Assembly (NCBI GenBank): GCA_024695935.1
Contig: JAILHH010000040.1
Span: 1 to 64,000 of the forward strand
Length of the DNA: 64,000 nucleotides
Source: Acetatifactor sp.
GTDB lineage: Bacteria; Bacillota; Clostridia; Lachnospirales; Lachnospiraceae
Reading direction: 5' to 3'
Positions 44,525-54,127 of the stretch are shown in pieces. The stretch's first letter is position 1. Each line of letters opens with the position of its first letter. The notes under the pieces are model-generated. The model did not search any database, had not been told where the DNA came from, and saw nothing but the letters and a program-made list of their open reading frames with translations. Position numbers and translations under genes: made by a program.

Positions 44525-45348
44525 TGGCAAAGAAAAAGCAGGAAGATCCACCAGCCGGATCCCCGGCCTGGATGGCCACCTTCTCCGATCTTATGAATCT
44601 GTTGTTTTGCTTCTTTGTATTGTTGTTCTCTATGTCAACCATGGATGAAGCAAAATATAACGAAATGGTAGCTGCCATGAATTCTACTTTCAGTATTTTT
44701 CAGGCAGGTGCCACAGCCATAGGAGAGGGAATTTTAATATCAAGCGGTGTAAGCCAGCTCAACAATCTGGATGATTACATCAACGAATACGGAAAGGCTG
44801 CCGATTCCGACAAGGATGTGGATGCCCTTGAGGAATTCGTATCCGGAGCCAGTGAGGAACAGCTTCAGGATGCACTGGAGAGCAAATATCTTCAGTCAAA
44901 CGAAGAGATCGCTGAAAAGATCGAAGAAGCCGTTTCCGAAAACAATATGTCCGATCAGATCGAAGTAAGCTTTACGGCACAATATGTTCAATTGTCCATG
45001 AAGGGAGCTTTGCTTTTTGATTCGGGAAGTGCAGAATTAAAGGATTCATCAGAATCCGTACTTTTAAAAGTGGGAGTCATTCTCGAAAAGTATGCAGAGG
45101 GAACCATTGAGATCGATGGTCATACCGACAATGTCCCCATAAAGAGCGCGAGATTTGCGGATAATGAGGAGCTGTCAAGTGCCAGAGCGCTTTCGGTTTT
45201 CTATTATCTGGCAAACAATACCAGCATTGACGAAGCCAACATGGTCCATGCCGGAATGGGCGACAGAGACCCCATAGCCGACAACGGAACAGCAGACGGC
45301 AGGAGCAAAAACAGAAGAGTAGAAATAAAAATATATAATCCGTCCTAA
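44524..45348 (+). CDS. motB: Flagellar stator protein MotB (PomB/MotS-like)
   Basis: 274 residues. One N-terminal membrane segment with ion-binding Asp 22 in PAWMATFSDLMNLLFCFFV, very close to the PomB pattern (WMxTFADLMxLLMCFFVLL). A periplasmic linker follows, then an OmpA-like peptidoglycan-binding domain (IEIDGHTDNVPI, LSSARALSVFYYL, GRSKNRRVEI). GTG start overlaps the motA stop. Na+ coupling is inferred, not shown. Confidence 0.94.
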   Translation: MAKKKQEDPPAGSPAWMATFSDLMNLLFCFFVLLFSMSTMDEAKYNEMVAAMNSTFSIFQAGATAIGEGILISSGVSQLNNLDDYINEYGKAADSDKDVDALEEFVSGASEEQLQDALESKYLQSNEEIAEKIEEAVSENNMSDQIEVSFTAQYVQLSMKGALLFDSGSAELKDSSESVLLKVGVILEKYAEGTIEIDGHTDNVPIKSARFADNEELSSARALSVFYYLANNTSIDEANMVHAGMGDRDPIADNGTADGRSKNRRVEIKIYNPS

Positions 45349-45362
45349 GAGAAAGGCATAAG

Positions 45363-45875
45363 ATGAAGAGAAATCTGTTGACAATTCTTATTTTAGCTTT
45401 GCTTATTGTGAATATAGTTCTCACAGTGGTGATGATGGTAAGCGTTACAGGTACCAACAAAAAGACCGGAGAACTTGTCAGCAATATAGCAACGGTTATG
45501 AATCTGGAAATTTCCGACGATTCCACAGAAACCGAAAATGCAGTATCCCTTGCGGATACAACTGTTTATACTTTCTCGGATCAGTTTATGATCCTCCTTT
45601 CCGCTGATGAAAACGGTAAGCAGGGTTATATTCTTTTTGATCTTTCGTTGTCTGAGAACAAAAATCATGAGGATTTTGAATCTCTGAGTGCTATTATCGA
45701 TGCCAACTCACCGGCCATCAGATCGGCTGTTGAAAATGTGGTTTCAAAGCATACGGAAGCAGAGTGCAAAGCTGATTTTGATTCCATCAGACAGGAGATC
45801 TTAAGCACGGTCCAGGAAACCGTGGGATCGGATTTTATCTACAGTGTTTCCATCAGCAATGTTAAATACGGTTGA
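45363..45875 (+). CDS. fliL: Flagellar basal body-associated protein FliL
   Basis: 170 residues: a single N-terminal transmembrane helix and a periplasmic domain ending in the region where FliL proteins carry IRQEILSTVQETVG-type helices. It supports stator function. Sequence similarity within the family is low, but size, topology and position between motB and fliM agree. Confidence 0.82.
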   Translation: MKRNLLTILILALLIVNIVLTVVMMVSVTGTNKKTGELVSNIATVMNLEISDDSTETENAVSLADTTVYTFSDQFMILLSADENGKQGYILFDLSLSENKNHEDFESLSAIIDANSPAIRSAVENVVSKHTEAECKADFDSIRQEILSTVQETVGSDFIYSVSISNVKYG

Positions 45876-45915
45876 TGAACACAACAAAAATATTTACCAC
45901 TGGAGGTGAGGATTT

Positions 45916-46896
45916 GTGGGCGAGGTCCTTTCGCAAAACGAGATAGATAACCTGCTCGCGGCTTTGTCTGCCGGCGAACTTGACATGGATCAGATGCAAG
46001 GTCAGGACGACAAGCAGGTCAAGAATTATGATTTTAGTCGCCCGACAAAGTTCTCAAAGGAACACCTTCGTACACTTGAGATCATCTTCGAACATTACAG
46101 CCGACTCCTGTCAACCAACCTGCCGGTTTACCTTCGTAAAAACGTTCAGGTCACTGTGGCAAGTTCCGAAACTGTTACGTTCAGCGAGTTCAGTAATGCG
46201 TTGTCAAACCCGGTTATTTTGGGTATTATAAATTTTGAACCTCTTAACGGTTCTGTCATCATCGACCTGGCCACAAACCTCGGCTATGCGATCCTGGACA
46301 GAATGCTTGGAGGAAGCGGTACTCCTCTTGATAAAGTCAGAGACTTTTCGGAGATCGAGCTGATAATCCTTCAAAAGGTTCTTGTCATGATGACACAGCT
46401 TTTGAGAGAACCGTGGAAAAACGTTCTCGATATTGCTCCGGTCCTTAGCAGACTCGAGACCAATCCTCAGTTCGCACAGGTTATCGCACCAAATGATATG
46501 ATAGCCATTGTCACGCTGAACATGAGGATAGGTGAGGTTGAGGGATTCATGAATGTCTGTCTTCCCTTCTTTACACTGGAAGACGTCATGGATAAACTGA
46601 ATACAAAATACTGGTTCTCCACCATGCAGGAGAATCATGATGAGAATTATGAAGAATATATTGAGTCGCTTATCAGGAAGGTAAATATTCCGGTCAAGGC
46701 AGTCCTTGGAAAGAGCACGATCTCCGTTGCGGATTTCGCAAATCTTCAGATAGGAGACTGCATCAGGCTGGATACAAAACTTGACAGCGACATGAATATA
46801 TACGTAGGAAATATTAAAAAGTTCACTGCATTGCCCGGATCCAGCGATGAAAATTATGCTGTCAGAGTGACATCAGTGATCAGAGAGGAGGAGTAA
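45916..46896 (+). CDS. fliM: Flagellar motor switch protein FliM
   Basis: 326 residues. N-terminal CheY-P-binding peptide EVLSQNEIDNLLAAL, middle CheC-like domain (DFSRPTKFSKEHLRTLEIIF split; LATNLGYAILDRMLGG), and C-terminal SpoA domain. GTG start right after a strong GGAGGTGAGG. Forms the cytoplasmic C-ring. Confidence 0.97.
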   Translation: MGEVLSQNEIDNLLAALSAGELDMDQMQGQDDKQVKNYDFSRPTKFSKEHLRTLEIIFEHYSRLLSTNLPVYLRKNVQVTVASSETVTFSEFSNALSNPVILGIINFEPLNGSVIIDLATNLGYAILDRMLGGSGTPLDKVRDFSEIELIILQKVLVMMTQLLREPWKNVLDIAPVLSRLETNPQFAQVIAPNDMIAIVTLNMRIGEVEGFMNVCLPFFTLEDVMDKLNTKYWFSTMQENHDENYEEYIESLIRKVNIPVKAVLGKSTISVADFANLQIGDCIRLDTKLDSDMNIYVGNIKKFTALPGSSDENYAVRVTSVIREEE

Positions 46897-46899
46897 GCC

Positions 46900-48207
46900 A
46901 TGGATGGAATGCTTTCGCAAGACGAGATCAATGCCTTGCTGAATGGCTTAGATATGTCCGGAGACACACCACCGGAAATACCGGATGAATTATTGGCCAG
47001 CACGGACCCGGCTAATAAACCGGACGATTTTCTATCAGGCGTTGCCCCTACAACAGACAGCGGAGAGGAACTTTTGACCGATGTCGAGAAAGATGCGATC
47101 GGAGAAGTTGCCAATATCAGTATGGGTTCATCGGCAACTACATTGTATTCCCTGGTAAATCGAAAGGTTAATATCACAACACCTGTCGTTACACTTGCCA
47201 CCTGGGATTCTTTGTTGGAGTCTTATGAAAAACCCTGTGTATTCATTCAGATCAAATACACACAGGGACTTGATGGAACAAATATATTAGTCTTAAAGGA
47301 ACATGACGTAAAAGTCATCACCGACCTTATGATGGGCGGTGACGGTACCAATACGGAGGGTGAACTGGAGGAACTGCACTTAAGTGCAATCTCGGAGGCC
47401 ATGAACCAGATGATGGGTTCTTCGGCTACATCACTCTCAACAATGCTTAAGACCATCATCGATATCAGCCCACCGTATTCTTCACTCCTTGATCTGACAC
47501 AGTTCAAATCAGGTGAGGAGATAGCTCCATTCCTCGGTGGAACATTTGTAAAGATCTCATTCAGAATGCAGATAGATGAACTGGTTGACAGTAATCTGAT
47601 GCAGCTCTATCCTATAGAATTTGCAAAGAAGCTGGTTGATAATTTCATCAGCACTCAGATGGGTATCATGAATGATGATGCGGGAGAAGCACCTGCAGCC
47701 GCAGCGGCTCCCACCCCCGAACCCACACCCGCACCTGCAGCGCAGGGACCTGCTCAGGGTATGGATCAGCCGGACATGAACCAGATGAACATGAATCAGA
47801 TGAATATGGGTCAGATGGGAATGAACCCCATGATGGGCCAGATGGGTATGAACCCCATGATGGGCCAGATGGGAATGAATCCCATGATGGGTCAGATGGG
47901 AATGAATCCCGGTGTAAATGTGGCACCCGCCCAGTTCCAGAGTTTCAGTCAGGGCGCAGGCGCTCTGGCAGGTCAGGAGAATATAGACCTTATCATGGAC
48001 GTGCCTCTTGAGGTTACGGTAGAACTCGGAAGGACCACAAAATCCATTTCAGAGATCCTTAATTTCACACCCGGTACCATTATCGAACTTGAGCGTATAG
48101 CGGGAGAGCCCATTGACGTACTTGTAAACGGCAAGTTTGTTGCCAAGGGCGAGGTAGTGGTCATCGAAGAAAGCTTCGGTGTGAGAGTTACTGAAATTGT
48201 CAAATAA
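46900..48207 (+). CDS. fliY: Flagellar switch phosphatase FliY (CheC-FliN fusion type)
   Basis: 435 residues. N-terminal CheY-P-binding-like peptide MLSQDEINALLNGL. A CheC-type phosphatase domain with both active helices intact (DAIGEVAN and SAISEAMN). A Pro/Ala- then Met/Gln/Asn-rich linker (about 260-345). A C-terminal FliN/SpoA domain (MDVPLEVTVELGRTTKSISE). It acts in the C-ring and dephosphorylates CheY-P. The linker carries four exact nine-residue repeats. Three bases separate it from fliM. Confidence 0.95.
   Translation: MDGMLSQDEINALLNGLDMSGDTPPEIPDELLASTDPANKPDDFLSGVAPTTDSGEELLTDVEKDAIGEVANISMGSSATTLYSLVNRKVNITTPVVTLATWDSLLESYEKPCVFIQIKYTQGLDGTNILVLKEHDVKVITDLMMGGDGTNTEGELEELHLSAISEAMNQMMGSSATSLSTMLKTIIDISPPYSSLLDLTQFKSGEEIAPFLGGTFVKISFRMQIDELVDSNLMQLYPIEFAKKLVDNFISTQMGIMNDDAGEAPAAAAAPTPEPTPAPAAQGPAQGMDQPDMNQMNMNQMNMGQMGMNPMMGQMGMNPMMGQMGMNPMMGQMGMNPGVNVAPAQFQSFSQGAGALAGQENIDLIMDVPLEVTVELGRTTKSISEILNFTPGTIIELERIAGEPIDVLVNGKFVAKGEVVVIEESFGVRVTEIVK
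47806..47913 (+). repeat. Four 27-bp in-frame repeats encoding MGQMGMNPM
   Basis: Four tandem 27-base units within the fliY linker, differing at a few third positions; the last ends in Gly. Units keep frame, so copy number could vary without loss of the protein. Confidence 0.95.
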
Positions 48208-48245
48208 TTAGAACATAAAGAACGAGCAAACGGAGGATTGGTTAT

Positions 48246-48608
48246 ATGGCAAAAAATATTTTGATATGTGACGATGCTGCTTTCATGAGAATGATGATCA
48301 AGGATATTCTTACAAAGAACGGCTACAATGTAGCCGGCGAGGCTGAAAACGGAGTTAAGGCCGTTGAAAAATTCAAGGAAGTCAGCCCCGATCTTGTGCT
48401 TATGGATATTACAATGCCCGAGATGGACGGAATCCAGGCTTTAAAGGAGATCAAGAAAATGGAGCCCGGCGCACTTGTCATCATGTGTTCAGCAATGGGC
48501 CAGCAGGCAATGGTAATCGAATCCATTCAGGCAGGAGCAAAGGACTTTATCGTAAAGCCCTTCCAGGCAGAGCGTGTTATTGAGGCTGTAAAGAAAGTAG
48601 TGGGTTAA
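48246..48608 (+). CDS. cheY: Chemotaxis response regulator CheY
   Basis: 120 residues, a stand-alone receiver domain. Acidic pair D9-D10 in ILICDDAAFMR, phosphoacceptor D54 in VLMDITMP, Thr/Ser at MCSAMG and Lys in FIVKPF are all present. It signals from CheA to FliM/FliY. Its TAA overlaps the fliO ATG. Confidence 0.96.
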   Translation: MAKNILICDDAAFMRMMIKDILTKNGYNVAGEAENGVKAVEKFKEVSPDLVLMDITMPEMDGIQALKEIKKMEPGALVIMCSAMGQQAMVIESIQAGAKDFIVKPFQAERVIEAVKKVVG

Positions 48609-49003
48609 TGGCAGTATTACTTTCGGGAAGTCTCAATTCATATATTGAATTTATCACCGTTTTGGTGATATTTGTGCTGGTTTTGGGTGCAACAGCCCTT
48701 ACCACCAGATGGATAGCCGGATATCAGAAAAAACAGATATCCTCCGGTAATATCGAGGTCATCGATACTGCCAGGATCGGCAACAATAAGTTTATTCAGA
48801 TCGTAAAGATAGGAGATACCTACAAGGTTGTGGCTCTCGGAAAAGACGAGGTCACATACCTTGGCGATATTTCTGCGGATGAGATCCATCGCACGGAGCC
48901 GGTTTCCTTTGGAGACAGCTTTAAATCTTTACTTTCCAAATATAACAAAAGCTCATCATCCGAGGATGGTGAGGCCAAGGACGACGACAATGAAGTTAAC
49001 TAA
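48608..49003 (+). CDS. fliO: Flagellar biosynthesis protein FliO
   Basis: 131 residues. One transmembrane segment near the N-terminus (about 12-35), then a small FliO/FliZ beta domain (NIEVIDTARIGNNKFIQIVK, GDTYKVVALGKD) and an acidic Ser-rich tail. It helps assemble FliP. It overlaps both cheY and fliP. Confidence 0.85.
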   Translation: MAVLLSGSLNSYIEFITVLVIFVLVLGATALTTRWIAGYQKKQISSGNIEVIDTARIGNNKFIQIVKIGDTYKVVALGKDEVTYLGDISADEIHRTEPVSFGDSFKSLLSKYNKSSSSEDGEAKDDDNEVN

Positions 49004-49859
49004 GATTGCCGTAAACAGAATATTGAAATTATTATGCCTGCTGGTTACGGTGGGCATATTGTGTATTATGGACAGTCAAACAGCCTATGCCACAGATTCG
49101 GAGAGACATTTGACGGGAGATACGGAGTATTCGACCATCATAAATGAACCCGGAACGGCACAGACTCCCGACGACCTTAATGAACTCAATGTTGTTAACG
49201 GAGTGACAATTACATACAACAATGACAACGGATCACTGAACGGGTCTCTGAGGATATTGCTTATCCTGACAATGATAGCCATTGCACCGACGCTCATTAT
49301 CACCATGACGTCGTTTACAAGGATAATCATAGTACTGCATTTTACGAGATCCGCTTTAAATACCCAGACTGCGCCTCCTAACCAGATCTTAACGGGACTT
49401 GCGCTTATACTTACATTTTTTATCATGCAGCCCACCTTTAACAAGATTTATGACGAGGCTATAGTCCCTTTTGAAAACGGTCAGATAAACCAGACCGAAG
49501 CCTTTGAACTGGGCATGCAGCCCATGAGAGATTTCATGGCACCTCAGACTCAGTTAAAGGATGTAAAGCTATTTATGGATATTGCGGGACAGGAGTGGGA
49601 CGGCAATATAGAGTCCATTCCCAACAGCGTTTTGGTTCCCAGCTTTGTGGTAAGTCAGTTAAGAGCCGCATTCTGGATCGGCTTTATGATATATATTCCG
49701 TTTATCGTAATAGATATGGTAGTGGCTTCAACACTCATGAGTATGGGTATGATGATGCTTCCGCCCACTACGGTGTCGATGCCCTTTAAGATATTATTAT
49801 TTGTCCTTGCGGACGGCTGGGCACTTATCATAGGTCAGGTTGTTCAGACCTTTTATTGA
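48990..49859 (+). CDS. fliP: Flagellar export gate protein FliP
   Basis: 289 residues. Cleavable signal peptide (ILKLLCLLVTVGILCIM..AYA), then the conserved SLRILLILTMIAIAPTLIIT (20 residues), TSFTRIIIVLHFTRSAL and FKILLFVLADGWALIIG segments of the export-gate pore. The frame opens farther upstream inside fliO, but the ATG at 48990, with AAGG before it, gives the expected signal peptide and a 14-base overlap. Confidence 0.95.
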   Translation: MKLTKIAVNRILKLLCLLVTVGILCIMDSQTAYATDSERHLTGDTEYSTIINEPGTAQTPDDLNELNVVNGVTITYNNDNGSLNGSLRILLILTMIAIAPTLIITMTSFTRIIIVLHFTRSALNTQTAPPNQILTGLALILTFFIMQPTFNKIYDEAIVPFENGQINQTEAFELGMQPMRDFMAPQTQLKDVKLFMDIAGQEWDGNIESIPNSVLVPSFVVSQLRAAFWIGFMIYIPFIVIDMVVASTLMSMGMMMLPPTTVSMPFKILLFVLADGWALIIGQVVQTFY

Positions 49860-49881
49860 TTTATTGGGGGAGGATTAGGAG

Positions 49882-50154
49882 ATGACTGTAGATGCGGTTA
49901 CGGATATGACCAGAACAGCGTTGTATCTGATATTAAAAACTTCCCTGCCGTTACTTTTGGTTTCATTGGTGATCGGCTTGGTAGTCAGTATTTTTCAGAC
50001 AGTAACATCGATTCAGGAACAGACACTTACATTTGTTCCCAAGATAATCGGTGTTTTTGTTGCGCTTATGATCTTTGGTCATTGGATGATTAATTCCATG
50101 GTTGAATATACACAGGAACTTTGGAGCAGCTTTAGCCTGTATATCCATCAATAA
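49882..50154 (+). CDS. fliQ: Flagellar export gate protein FliQ
   Basis: 90 residues with two transmembrane helices; motifs LLLVSLVIGLVVSIFQTVTS and IQEQTLTFVPKI are diagnostic. GGAGGATTAGGAG precedes the ATG. Part of the FliPQR pore. Confidence 0.95.
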   Translation: MTVDAVTDMTRTALYLILKTSLPLLLVSLVIGLVVSIFQTVTSIQEQTLTFVPKIIGVFVALMIFGHWMINSMVEYTQELWSSFSLYIHQ

Positions 50155-50163
50155 GGGATTGTA

Positions 50164-50946
50164 ATGATCGATTATACTTTTTCATTGTATGATTTTGAAT
50201 ATTTTTTGCTGGTGCTTGTGAGGATATCCACCTTCGTATTTGTGGCTCCTTTTTTTAGCATGAGTAATACCCCTGCACGTGTGAGGATCGCTATAAGCTT
50301 CTTTACGGCGATACTTTTGTACGGAACATTGTCACCTGCCGTGATGCCCGCTTCGGATTCGGTCTTGCAATATGCGACAGTGGTCATTAAGGAGGCACTT
50401 ACAGGGCTTTTGATAGGCTTTGGTACCAATATGTGTACCTCCATAGTCAGTGTCACAGGTGCCATAGCCGATATGGAGACAGGTCTGTCCATGGCGACTT
50501 TGTACGATCCCGCCACCAGGCAGAATACATCCATCACAGGTGTTTTGTACCAATATGCCGTCACCATGATGCTTATTGCAAGCGGCATGTACAGATATCT
50601 TTTCGGTGCTTTGGCGGATACTTTTGTTCTGATACCGGTAAACGGTGCGGTTTTCCACGCGGACTCGCTTTTGGAAAACGTGATCAGATTCATGAGTCAG
50701 TATATTCTAATAGGATTCAGGATAGTGCTTCCCATATTCTGCGTGATGATATTGCTGAACGCCATCCTTGGAGTTTTGGCGAAGGTTGCACCTCAGATGA
50801 ACATGTTTGCAGTGGGAATGCAGATTAAGATAATTGTTGGTTTGGGAACCATGTTTTTGACGATAGGACTCCTCGAAAATGCGGCGGATTTTATTTTCGA
50901 AGAGATGAAGGTGATGATCACCGGGTTCGTTCAGAGCATGACTTAA
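50164..50946 (+). CDS. fliR: Flagellar export gate protein FliR
   Basis: 260 residues, about six membrane segments. Typical LLVLVRISTFVFVAPFFS opening, GLLIGFGTNM, and ADMETGLSMATLYDP. It completes the FliPQR gate. It lies 9 bases after fliQ and 8 before flhB. Confidence 0.95.
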   Translation: MIDYTFSLYDFEYFLLVLVRISTFVFVAPFFSMSNTPARVRIAISFFTAILLYGTLSPAVMPASDSVLQYATVVIKEALTGLLIGFGTNMCTSIVSVTGAIADMETGLSMATLYDPATRQNTSITGVLYQYAVTMMLIASGMYRYLFGALADTFVLIPVNGAVFHADSLLENVIRFMSQYILIGFRIVLPIFCVMILLNAILGVLAKVAPQMNMFAVGMQIKIIVGLGTMFLTIGLLENAADFIFEEMKVMITGFVQSMT

Positions 50947-50954
50947 GGGGTAAG

Positions 50955-52064
50955 ATGGTTTTAAAGTATAATCTTCAGTTCTTCGCAGAGGGCGAGGGCG
51001 GTGAAAAAACCGAGCAGGCCACTCCGAAAAAATTGGAGGATGCCAGAAAAAAAGGTCAGGTAGCAAAGAGTAAAGAGATATATAACGGAATCGGACTCCT
51101 TGCACTTTTTGTTCTGCTCAGATTTTGGATATCTCACATTGGAACCAGTTTTTTGGACATGTTTTCCTTTGTGTACGGTAAGATTGACGATACTGTGGTT
51201 TTCTGGCACGGGTTCATGCCGGAAAATGACTCTTTTATGATATTTCGTGAGGTATTGATAAATATCCTCATAATACTGGCTCCGGTCCTGGCAATCATGT
51301 TTGTCCTGGCAATTGTCTGTGACGTGGCTCAGGTTGGATGGAAGGTTACGGGGGAGCCGCTTAAACCAAAGCTTGAAAAACTCAATCCCATAAACGGGAT
51401 CAAGAGGCTGTTTTCATTGAATTCCCTTGTGGAACTCATAAAATCCATCTTAAAGATTTTTTTGATAGGATATGTTTGTTATACTTATTTAAGAGATAAA
51501 TGGTCCATGTTATTTTTCCTCTTTGACATGCCGATCCTGCAGGTTTTAAAGGAACTTTTGAGCGTGGTATGTACACTGGGATTTCGGATTACCATCGTAT
51601 ATCTCTTCATTTCTTTTGCGGATCTGATATATCAGAAGCAAAAGTTCAAGTATGACATGAAGATGACCAAAAATGAAGTAAAAGAAGAATTTAAACAGGC
51701 AGAAGGAGATCCTCAGATAAAGGGAAAGATCAGGCAGAGAATGCGTGAGGCTTCCCAGCGCAGAATGATGCAGGATGTTCCAAGGGCCGATGTGGTAATC
51801 ACAAACCCGACCCATTATGCCGTTGCAATATCATACGATCCTGACGTTTCGGATGCCCCCATAGTCCTTGCAAAGGGAGAAGATTATCTCGCCGCAAAGA
51901 TAAAAGAGGTGGCAAGAGAAAATAATGTTGAGATCGTGGAAAACAAGCCTCTGGCACGAATGCTTTATGCAAACGTGGAAATCGGAGAGGCAATCCCGCC
52001 GGAGTTATATCAGGCGGTGGCCGAAGTATTGGCTTTTGTATATCACTTGAAGGGTAAGGCCTGA
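50955..52064 (+). CDS. flhB: Flagellar export specificity switch protein FlhB
   Basis: 369 residues. N-terminal EKTEQATPKKLEDARKKGQV motif, four membrane segments, and a cytoplasmic autoproteolytic domain with NPTH (284-287) where cleavage between Asn and Pro changes export specificity from hook to filament. ATG behind AAGGGG. Confidence 0.96.
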   Translation: MVLKYNLQFFAEGEGGEKTEQATPKKLEDARKKGQVAKSKEIYNGIGLLALFVLLRFWISHIGTSFLDMFSFVYGKIDDTVVFWHGFMPENDSFMIFREVLINILIILAPVLAIMFVLAIVCDVAQVGWKVTGEPLKPKLEKLNPINGIKRLFSLNSLVELIKSILKIFLIGYVCYTYLRDKWSMLFFLFDMPILQVLKELLSVVCTLGFRITIVYLFISFADLIYQKQKFKYDMKMTKNEVKEEFKQAEGDPQIKGKIRQRMREASQRRMMQDVPRADVVITNPTHYAVAISYDPDVSDAPIVLAKGEDYLAAKIKEVARENNVEIVENKPLARMLYANVEIGEAIPPELYQAVAEVLAFVYHLKGKA

Positions 52065-52078
52065 GGAAAGGAGTAAGC

Positions 52079-54127
52079 ATGAACATATCCAGATTGAGCA
52101 GAACCGATGCTATGGTTGCAATATATATTCTGGTAGCTTTTGCAATGCTGATCATCCCTTTACCCGCAGGTATCCTCGATGTTTTTATGGCATTTAATAT
52201 TGCCATAGGTTTTACGATCCTGTTCGCATGTATGTTTACAAAAGAAGTACTGGAAATGTCTTATTTCCCCACCATTCTTTTGTTCACCACCATTTTCAGG
52301 ATCGCCATGAACGTGTCCTCAACGAGGCTTATCCTCACCACAGGAAACAGCGGAAATGTTGTTAAGACCTTCGGTGAGTTCGTAGGAGGCGGTGACCTGA
52401 TCGTGGGCGGAGTGGTATTTATCATTCTGATCATGATCCAGTTTCTGGTTATCAACAAAGGTTCCGAGCGAGTTGCAGAAGTAACCGCCAGATTTACTCT
52501 GGATGCCATGCCCGGTAAACAGATGGCCATCGATGCCGACTTAAACACCGGAGCCATAGACGATAAGGAAGCAAAAAAAAGACGAGACAAGATCCAGCAG
52601 GAAGCAAGCTTTTTCGGTTCCATGGACGGTGCCGTTAAATATGTAAAGGGAGATGCCGTAGCCGGTCTTCTCCTTACCGTGATAAACCTTGTGGGCGGTC
52701 TGCTCATGGGTATATTAAGGAATGGAATGGATGCGGGAACCGCTGTAAACACCTTCGGAATCCTCACCATCGGTGACGGACTTGTGAGCCAGATCCCGTC
52801 CCTTTTGATATCCCTTTCAACAGGTATCCTGGTTACAAAGGGCGGTGCTGAAGCAGACTTTGGTCCTTCCATCATAAAACAGCTCTTCGGTGTGCCAAAG
52901 GTTATGTACATCGTTGGGGCCACCCTGATGTTTTTGGGTGTATTTACAAAACTGAATATCATCCTCTTTGTGGGAATGGGTCTTTTGTTCGTAGTGGGCG
53001 GCAGACTTATCGCCGGAAACCTTGAGACTGCAAATATCGAGAGCGAAGTCAGTGCGGATGAACAGGCGGCAGAGGAGATCAGACAGCCAGAGAATGTTAA
53101 CAGCCTCCTGTCGGTGGATCCCATCGAGCTGGAATTCGGTTACGGAATCATTCCTCTTGCAGATGTCAACCAGGGCGGTGACCTGTTAGACCGAGTCGTA
53201 ATGATCAGGCGTCAGATTGCTTTGGAACTCGGTACCGTGGTTCCCATTATCCGTCTGAGAGATAATATACAGTTAAATCCGAACCAGTACATCATAAAGA
53301 TAAAAGGTATTCAGGTTTCTGAAGGCGAGATCCTCTTTGATCATTATATGGCCATGAACCCCGGATATGTGGAGGAGGAGATCTCGGGTATTCCTACCTT
53401 TGAGCCTTCATTCCATCTGCCGGCCATCTGGATAACAGAGAGTCAGAGAGAGAGGGCGGAGAGTCTTGGCTATACCGTTGTGGATCCACCTTCCATCATT
53501 GCAACTCACCTGACAGAGGTGATCAGAAGCCATATTGCAGAGCTTCTTACAAGACAGGATGTTCAGAACCTGTTAAACAACTTAAAAGAGACAAATCCTT
53601 CCCTTGTGGAGGACCTTGTGCCAAAGGTCATCGGCCTCGGAGAGGTTCAGAAAGTACTTCAAAACCTTTTGCGGGAGGGTATCTCCATCAGAGATCTTCT
53701 CACCGTATTGGAGACACTTGCGGATTATGCACCCACCACCAGGGATACGGATATATTGACGGAGTATGTGCGTCAGAGCTTAAAGCGTGCCATTTCCGTA
53801 AAATTCTTCCCGCCTCATGAGACCACCAGTGTGGTGACCCTTGATCCAAAGATCGAGCAGGAGATCATGTCAAGCGTAAAGCAGACGGAGACGGGAGCTT
53901 TCCTTAACCTTGATCCCACCAGATCGAAAGCCATTATCGACTCAGTGGGCAGGGAGGTCAAAAAACTTGAGAATCTGGGCCGTAATCCCATAGTTATTAC
54001 TTCGCCCATAGTCAGAATATATTTTAAACGTTTGACTGAGGATTATTACAGGGATCTCATCGTTGTATCATACAATGAGGTTGAGTCCAATGTAGAACTT
54101 CAGTCGGTAGGAATGGTGACAGCATAA
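52079..54127 (+). CDS. flhA: Flagellar export gate protein FlhA
   Basis: 682 residues: eight N-terminal membrane helices with the FHIPEP-family block (FTLDAMPGKQMAIDADLNTG, 20 residues) and a four-subdomain cytoplasmic export-platform domain. GGAAAGGAG precedes the ATG. Its last base overlaps the flhF ATG. Confidence 0.97.
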   Translation: MNISRLSRTDAMVAIYILVAFAMLIIPLPAGILDVFMAFNIAIGFTILFACMFTKEVLEMSYFPTILLFTTIFRIAMNVSSTRLILTTGNSGNVVKTFGEFVGGGDLIVGGVVFIILIMIQFLVINKGSERVAEVTARFTLDAMPGKQMAIDADLNTGAIDDKEAKKRRDKIQQEASFFGSMDGAVKYVKGDAVAGLLLTVINLVGGLLMGILRNGMDAGTAVNTFGILTIGDGLVSQIPSLLISLSTGILVTKGGAEADFGPSIIKQLFGVPKVMYIVGATLMFLGVFTKLNIILFVGMGLLFVVGGRLIAGNLETANIESEVSADEQAAEEIRQPENVNSLLSVDPIELEFGYGIIPLADVNQGGDLLDRVVMIRRQIALELGTVVPIIRLRDNIQLNPNQYIIKIKGIQVSEGEILFDHYMAMNPGYVEEEISGIPTFEPSFHLPAIWITESQRERAESLGYTVVDPPSIIATHLTEVIRSHIAELLTRQDVQNLLNNLKETNPSLVEDLVPKVIGLGEVQKVLQNLLREGISIRDLLTVLETLADYAPTTRDTDILTEYVRQSLKRAISVKFFPPHETTSVVTLDPKIEQEIMSSVKQTETGAFLNLDPTRSKAIIDSVGREVKKLENLGRNPIVITSPIVRIYFKRLTEDYYRDLIVVSYNEVESNVELQSVGMVTA

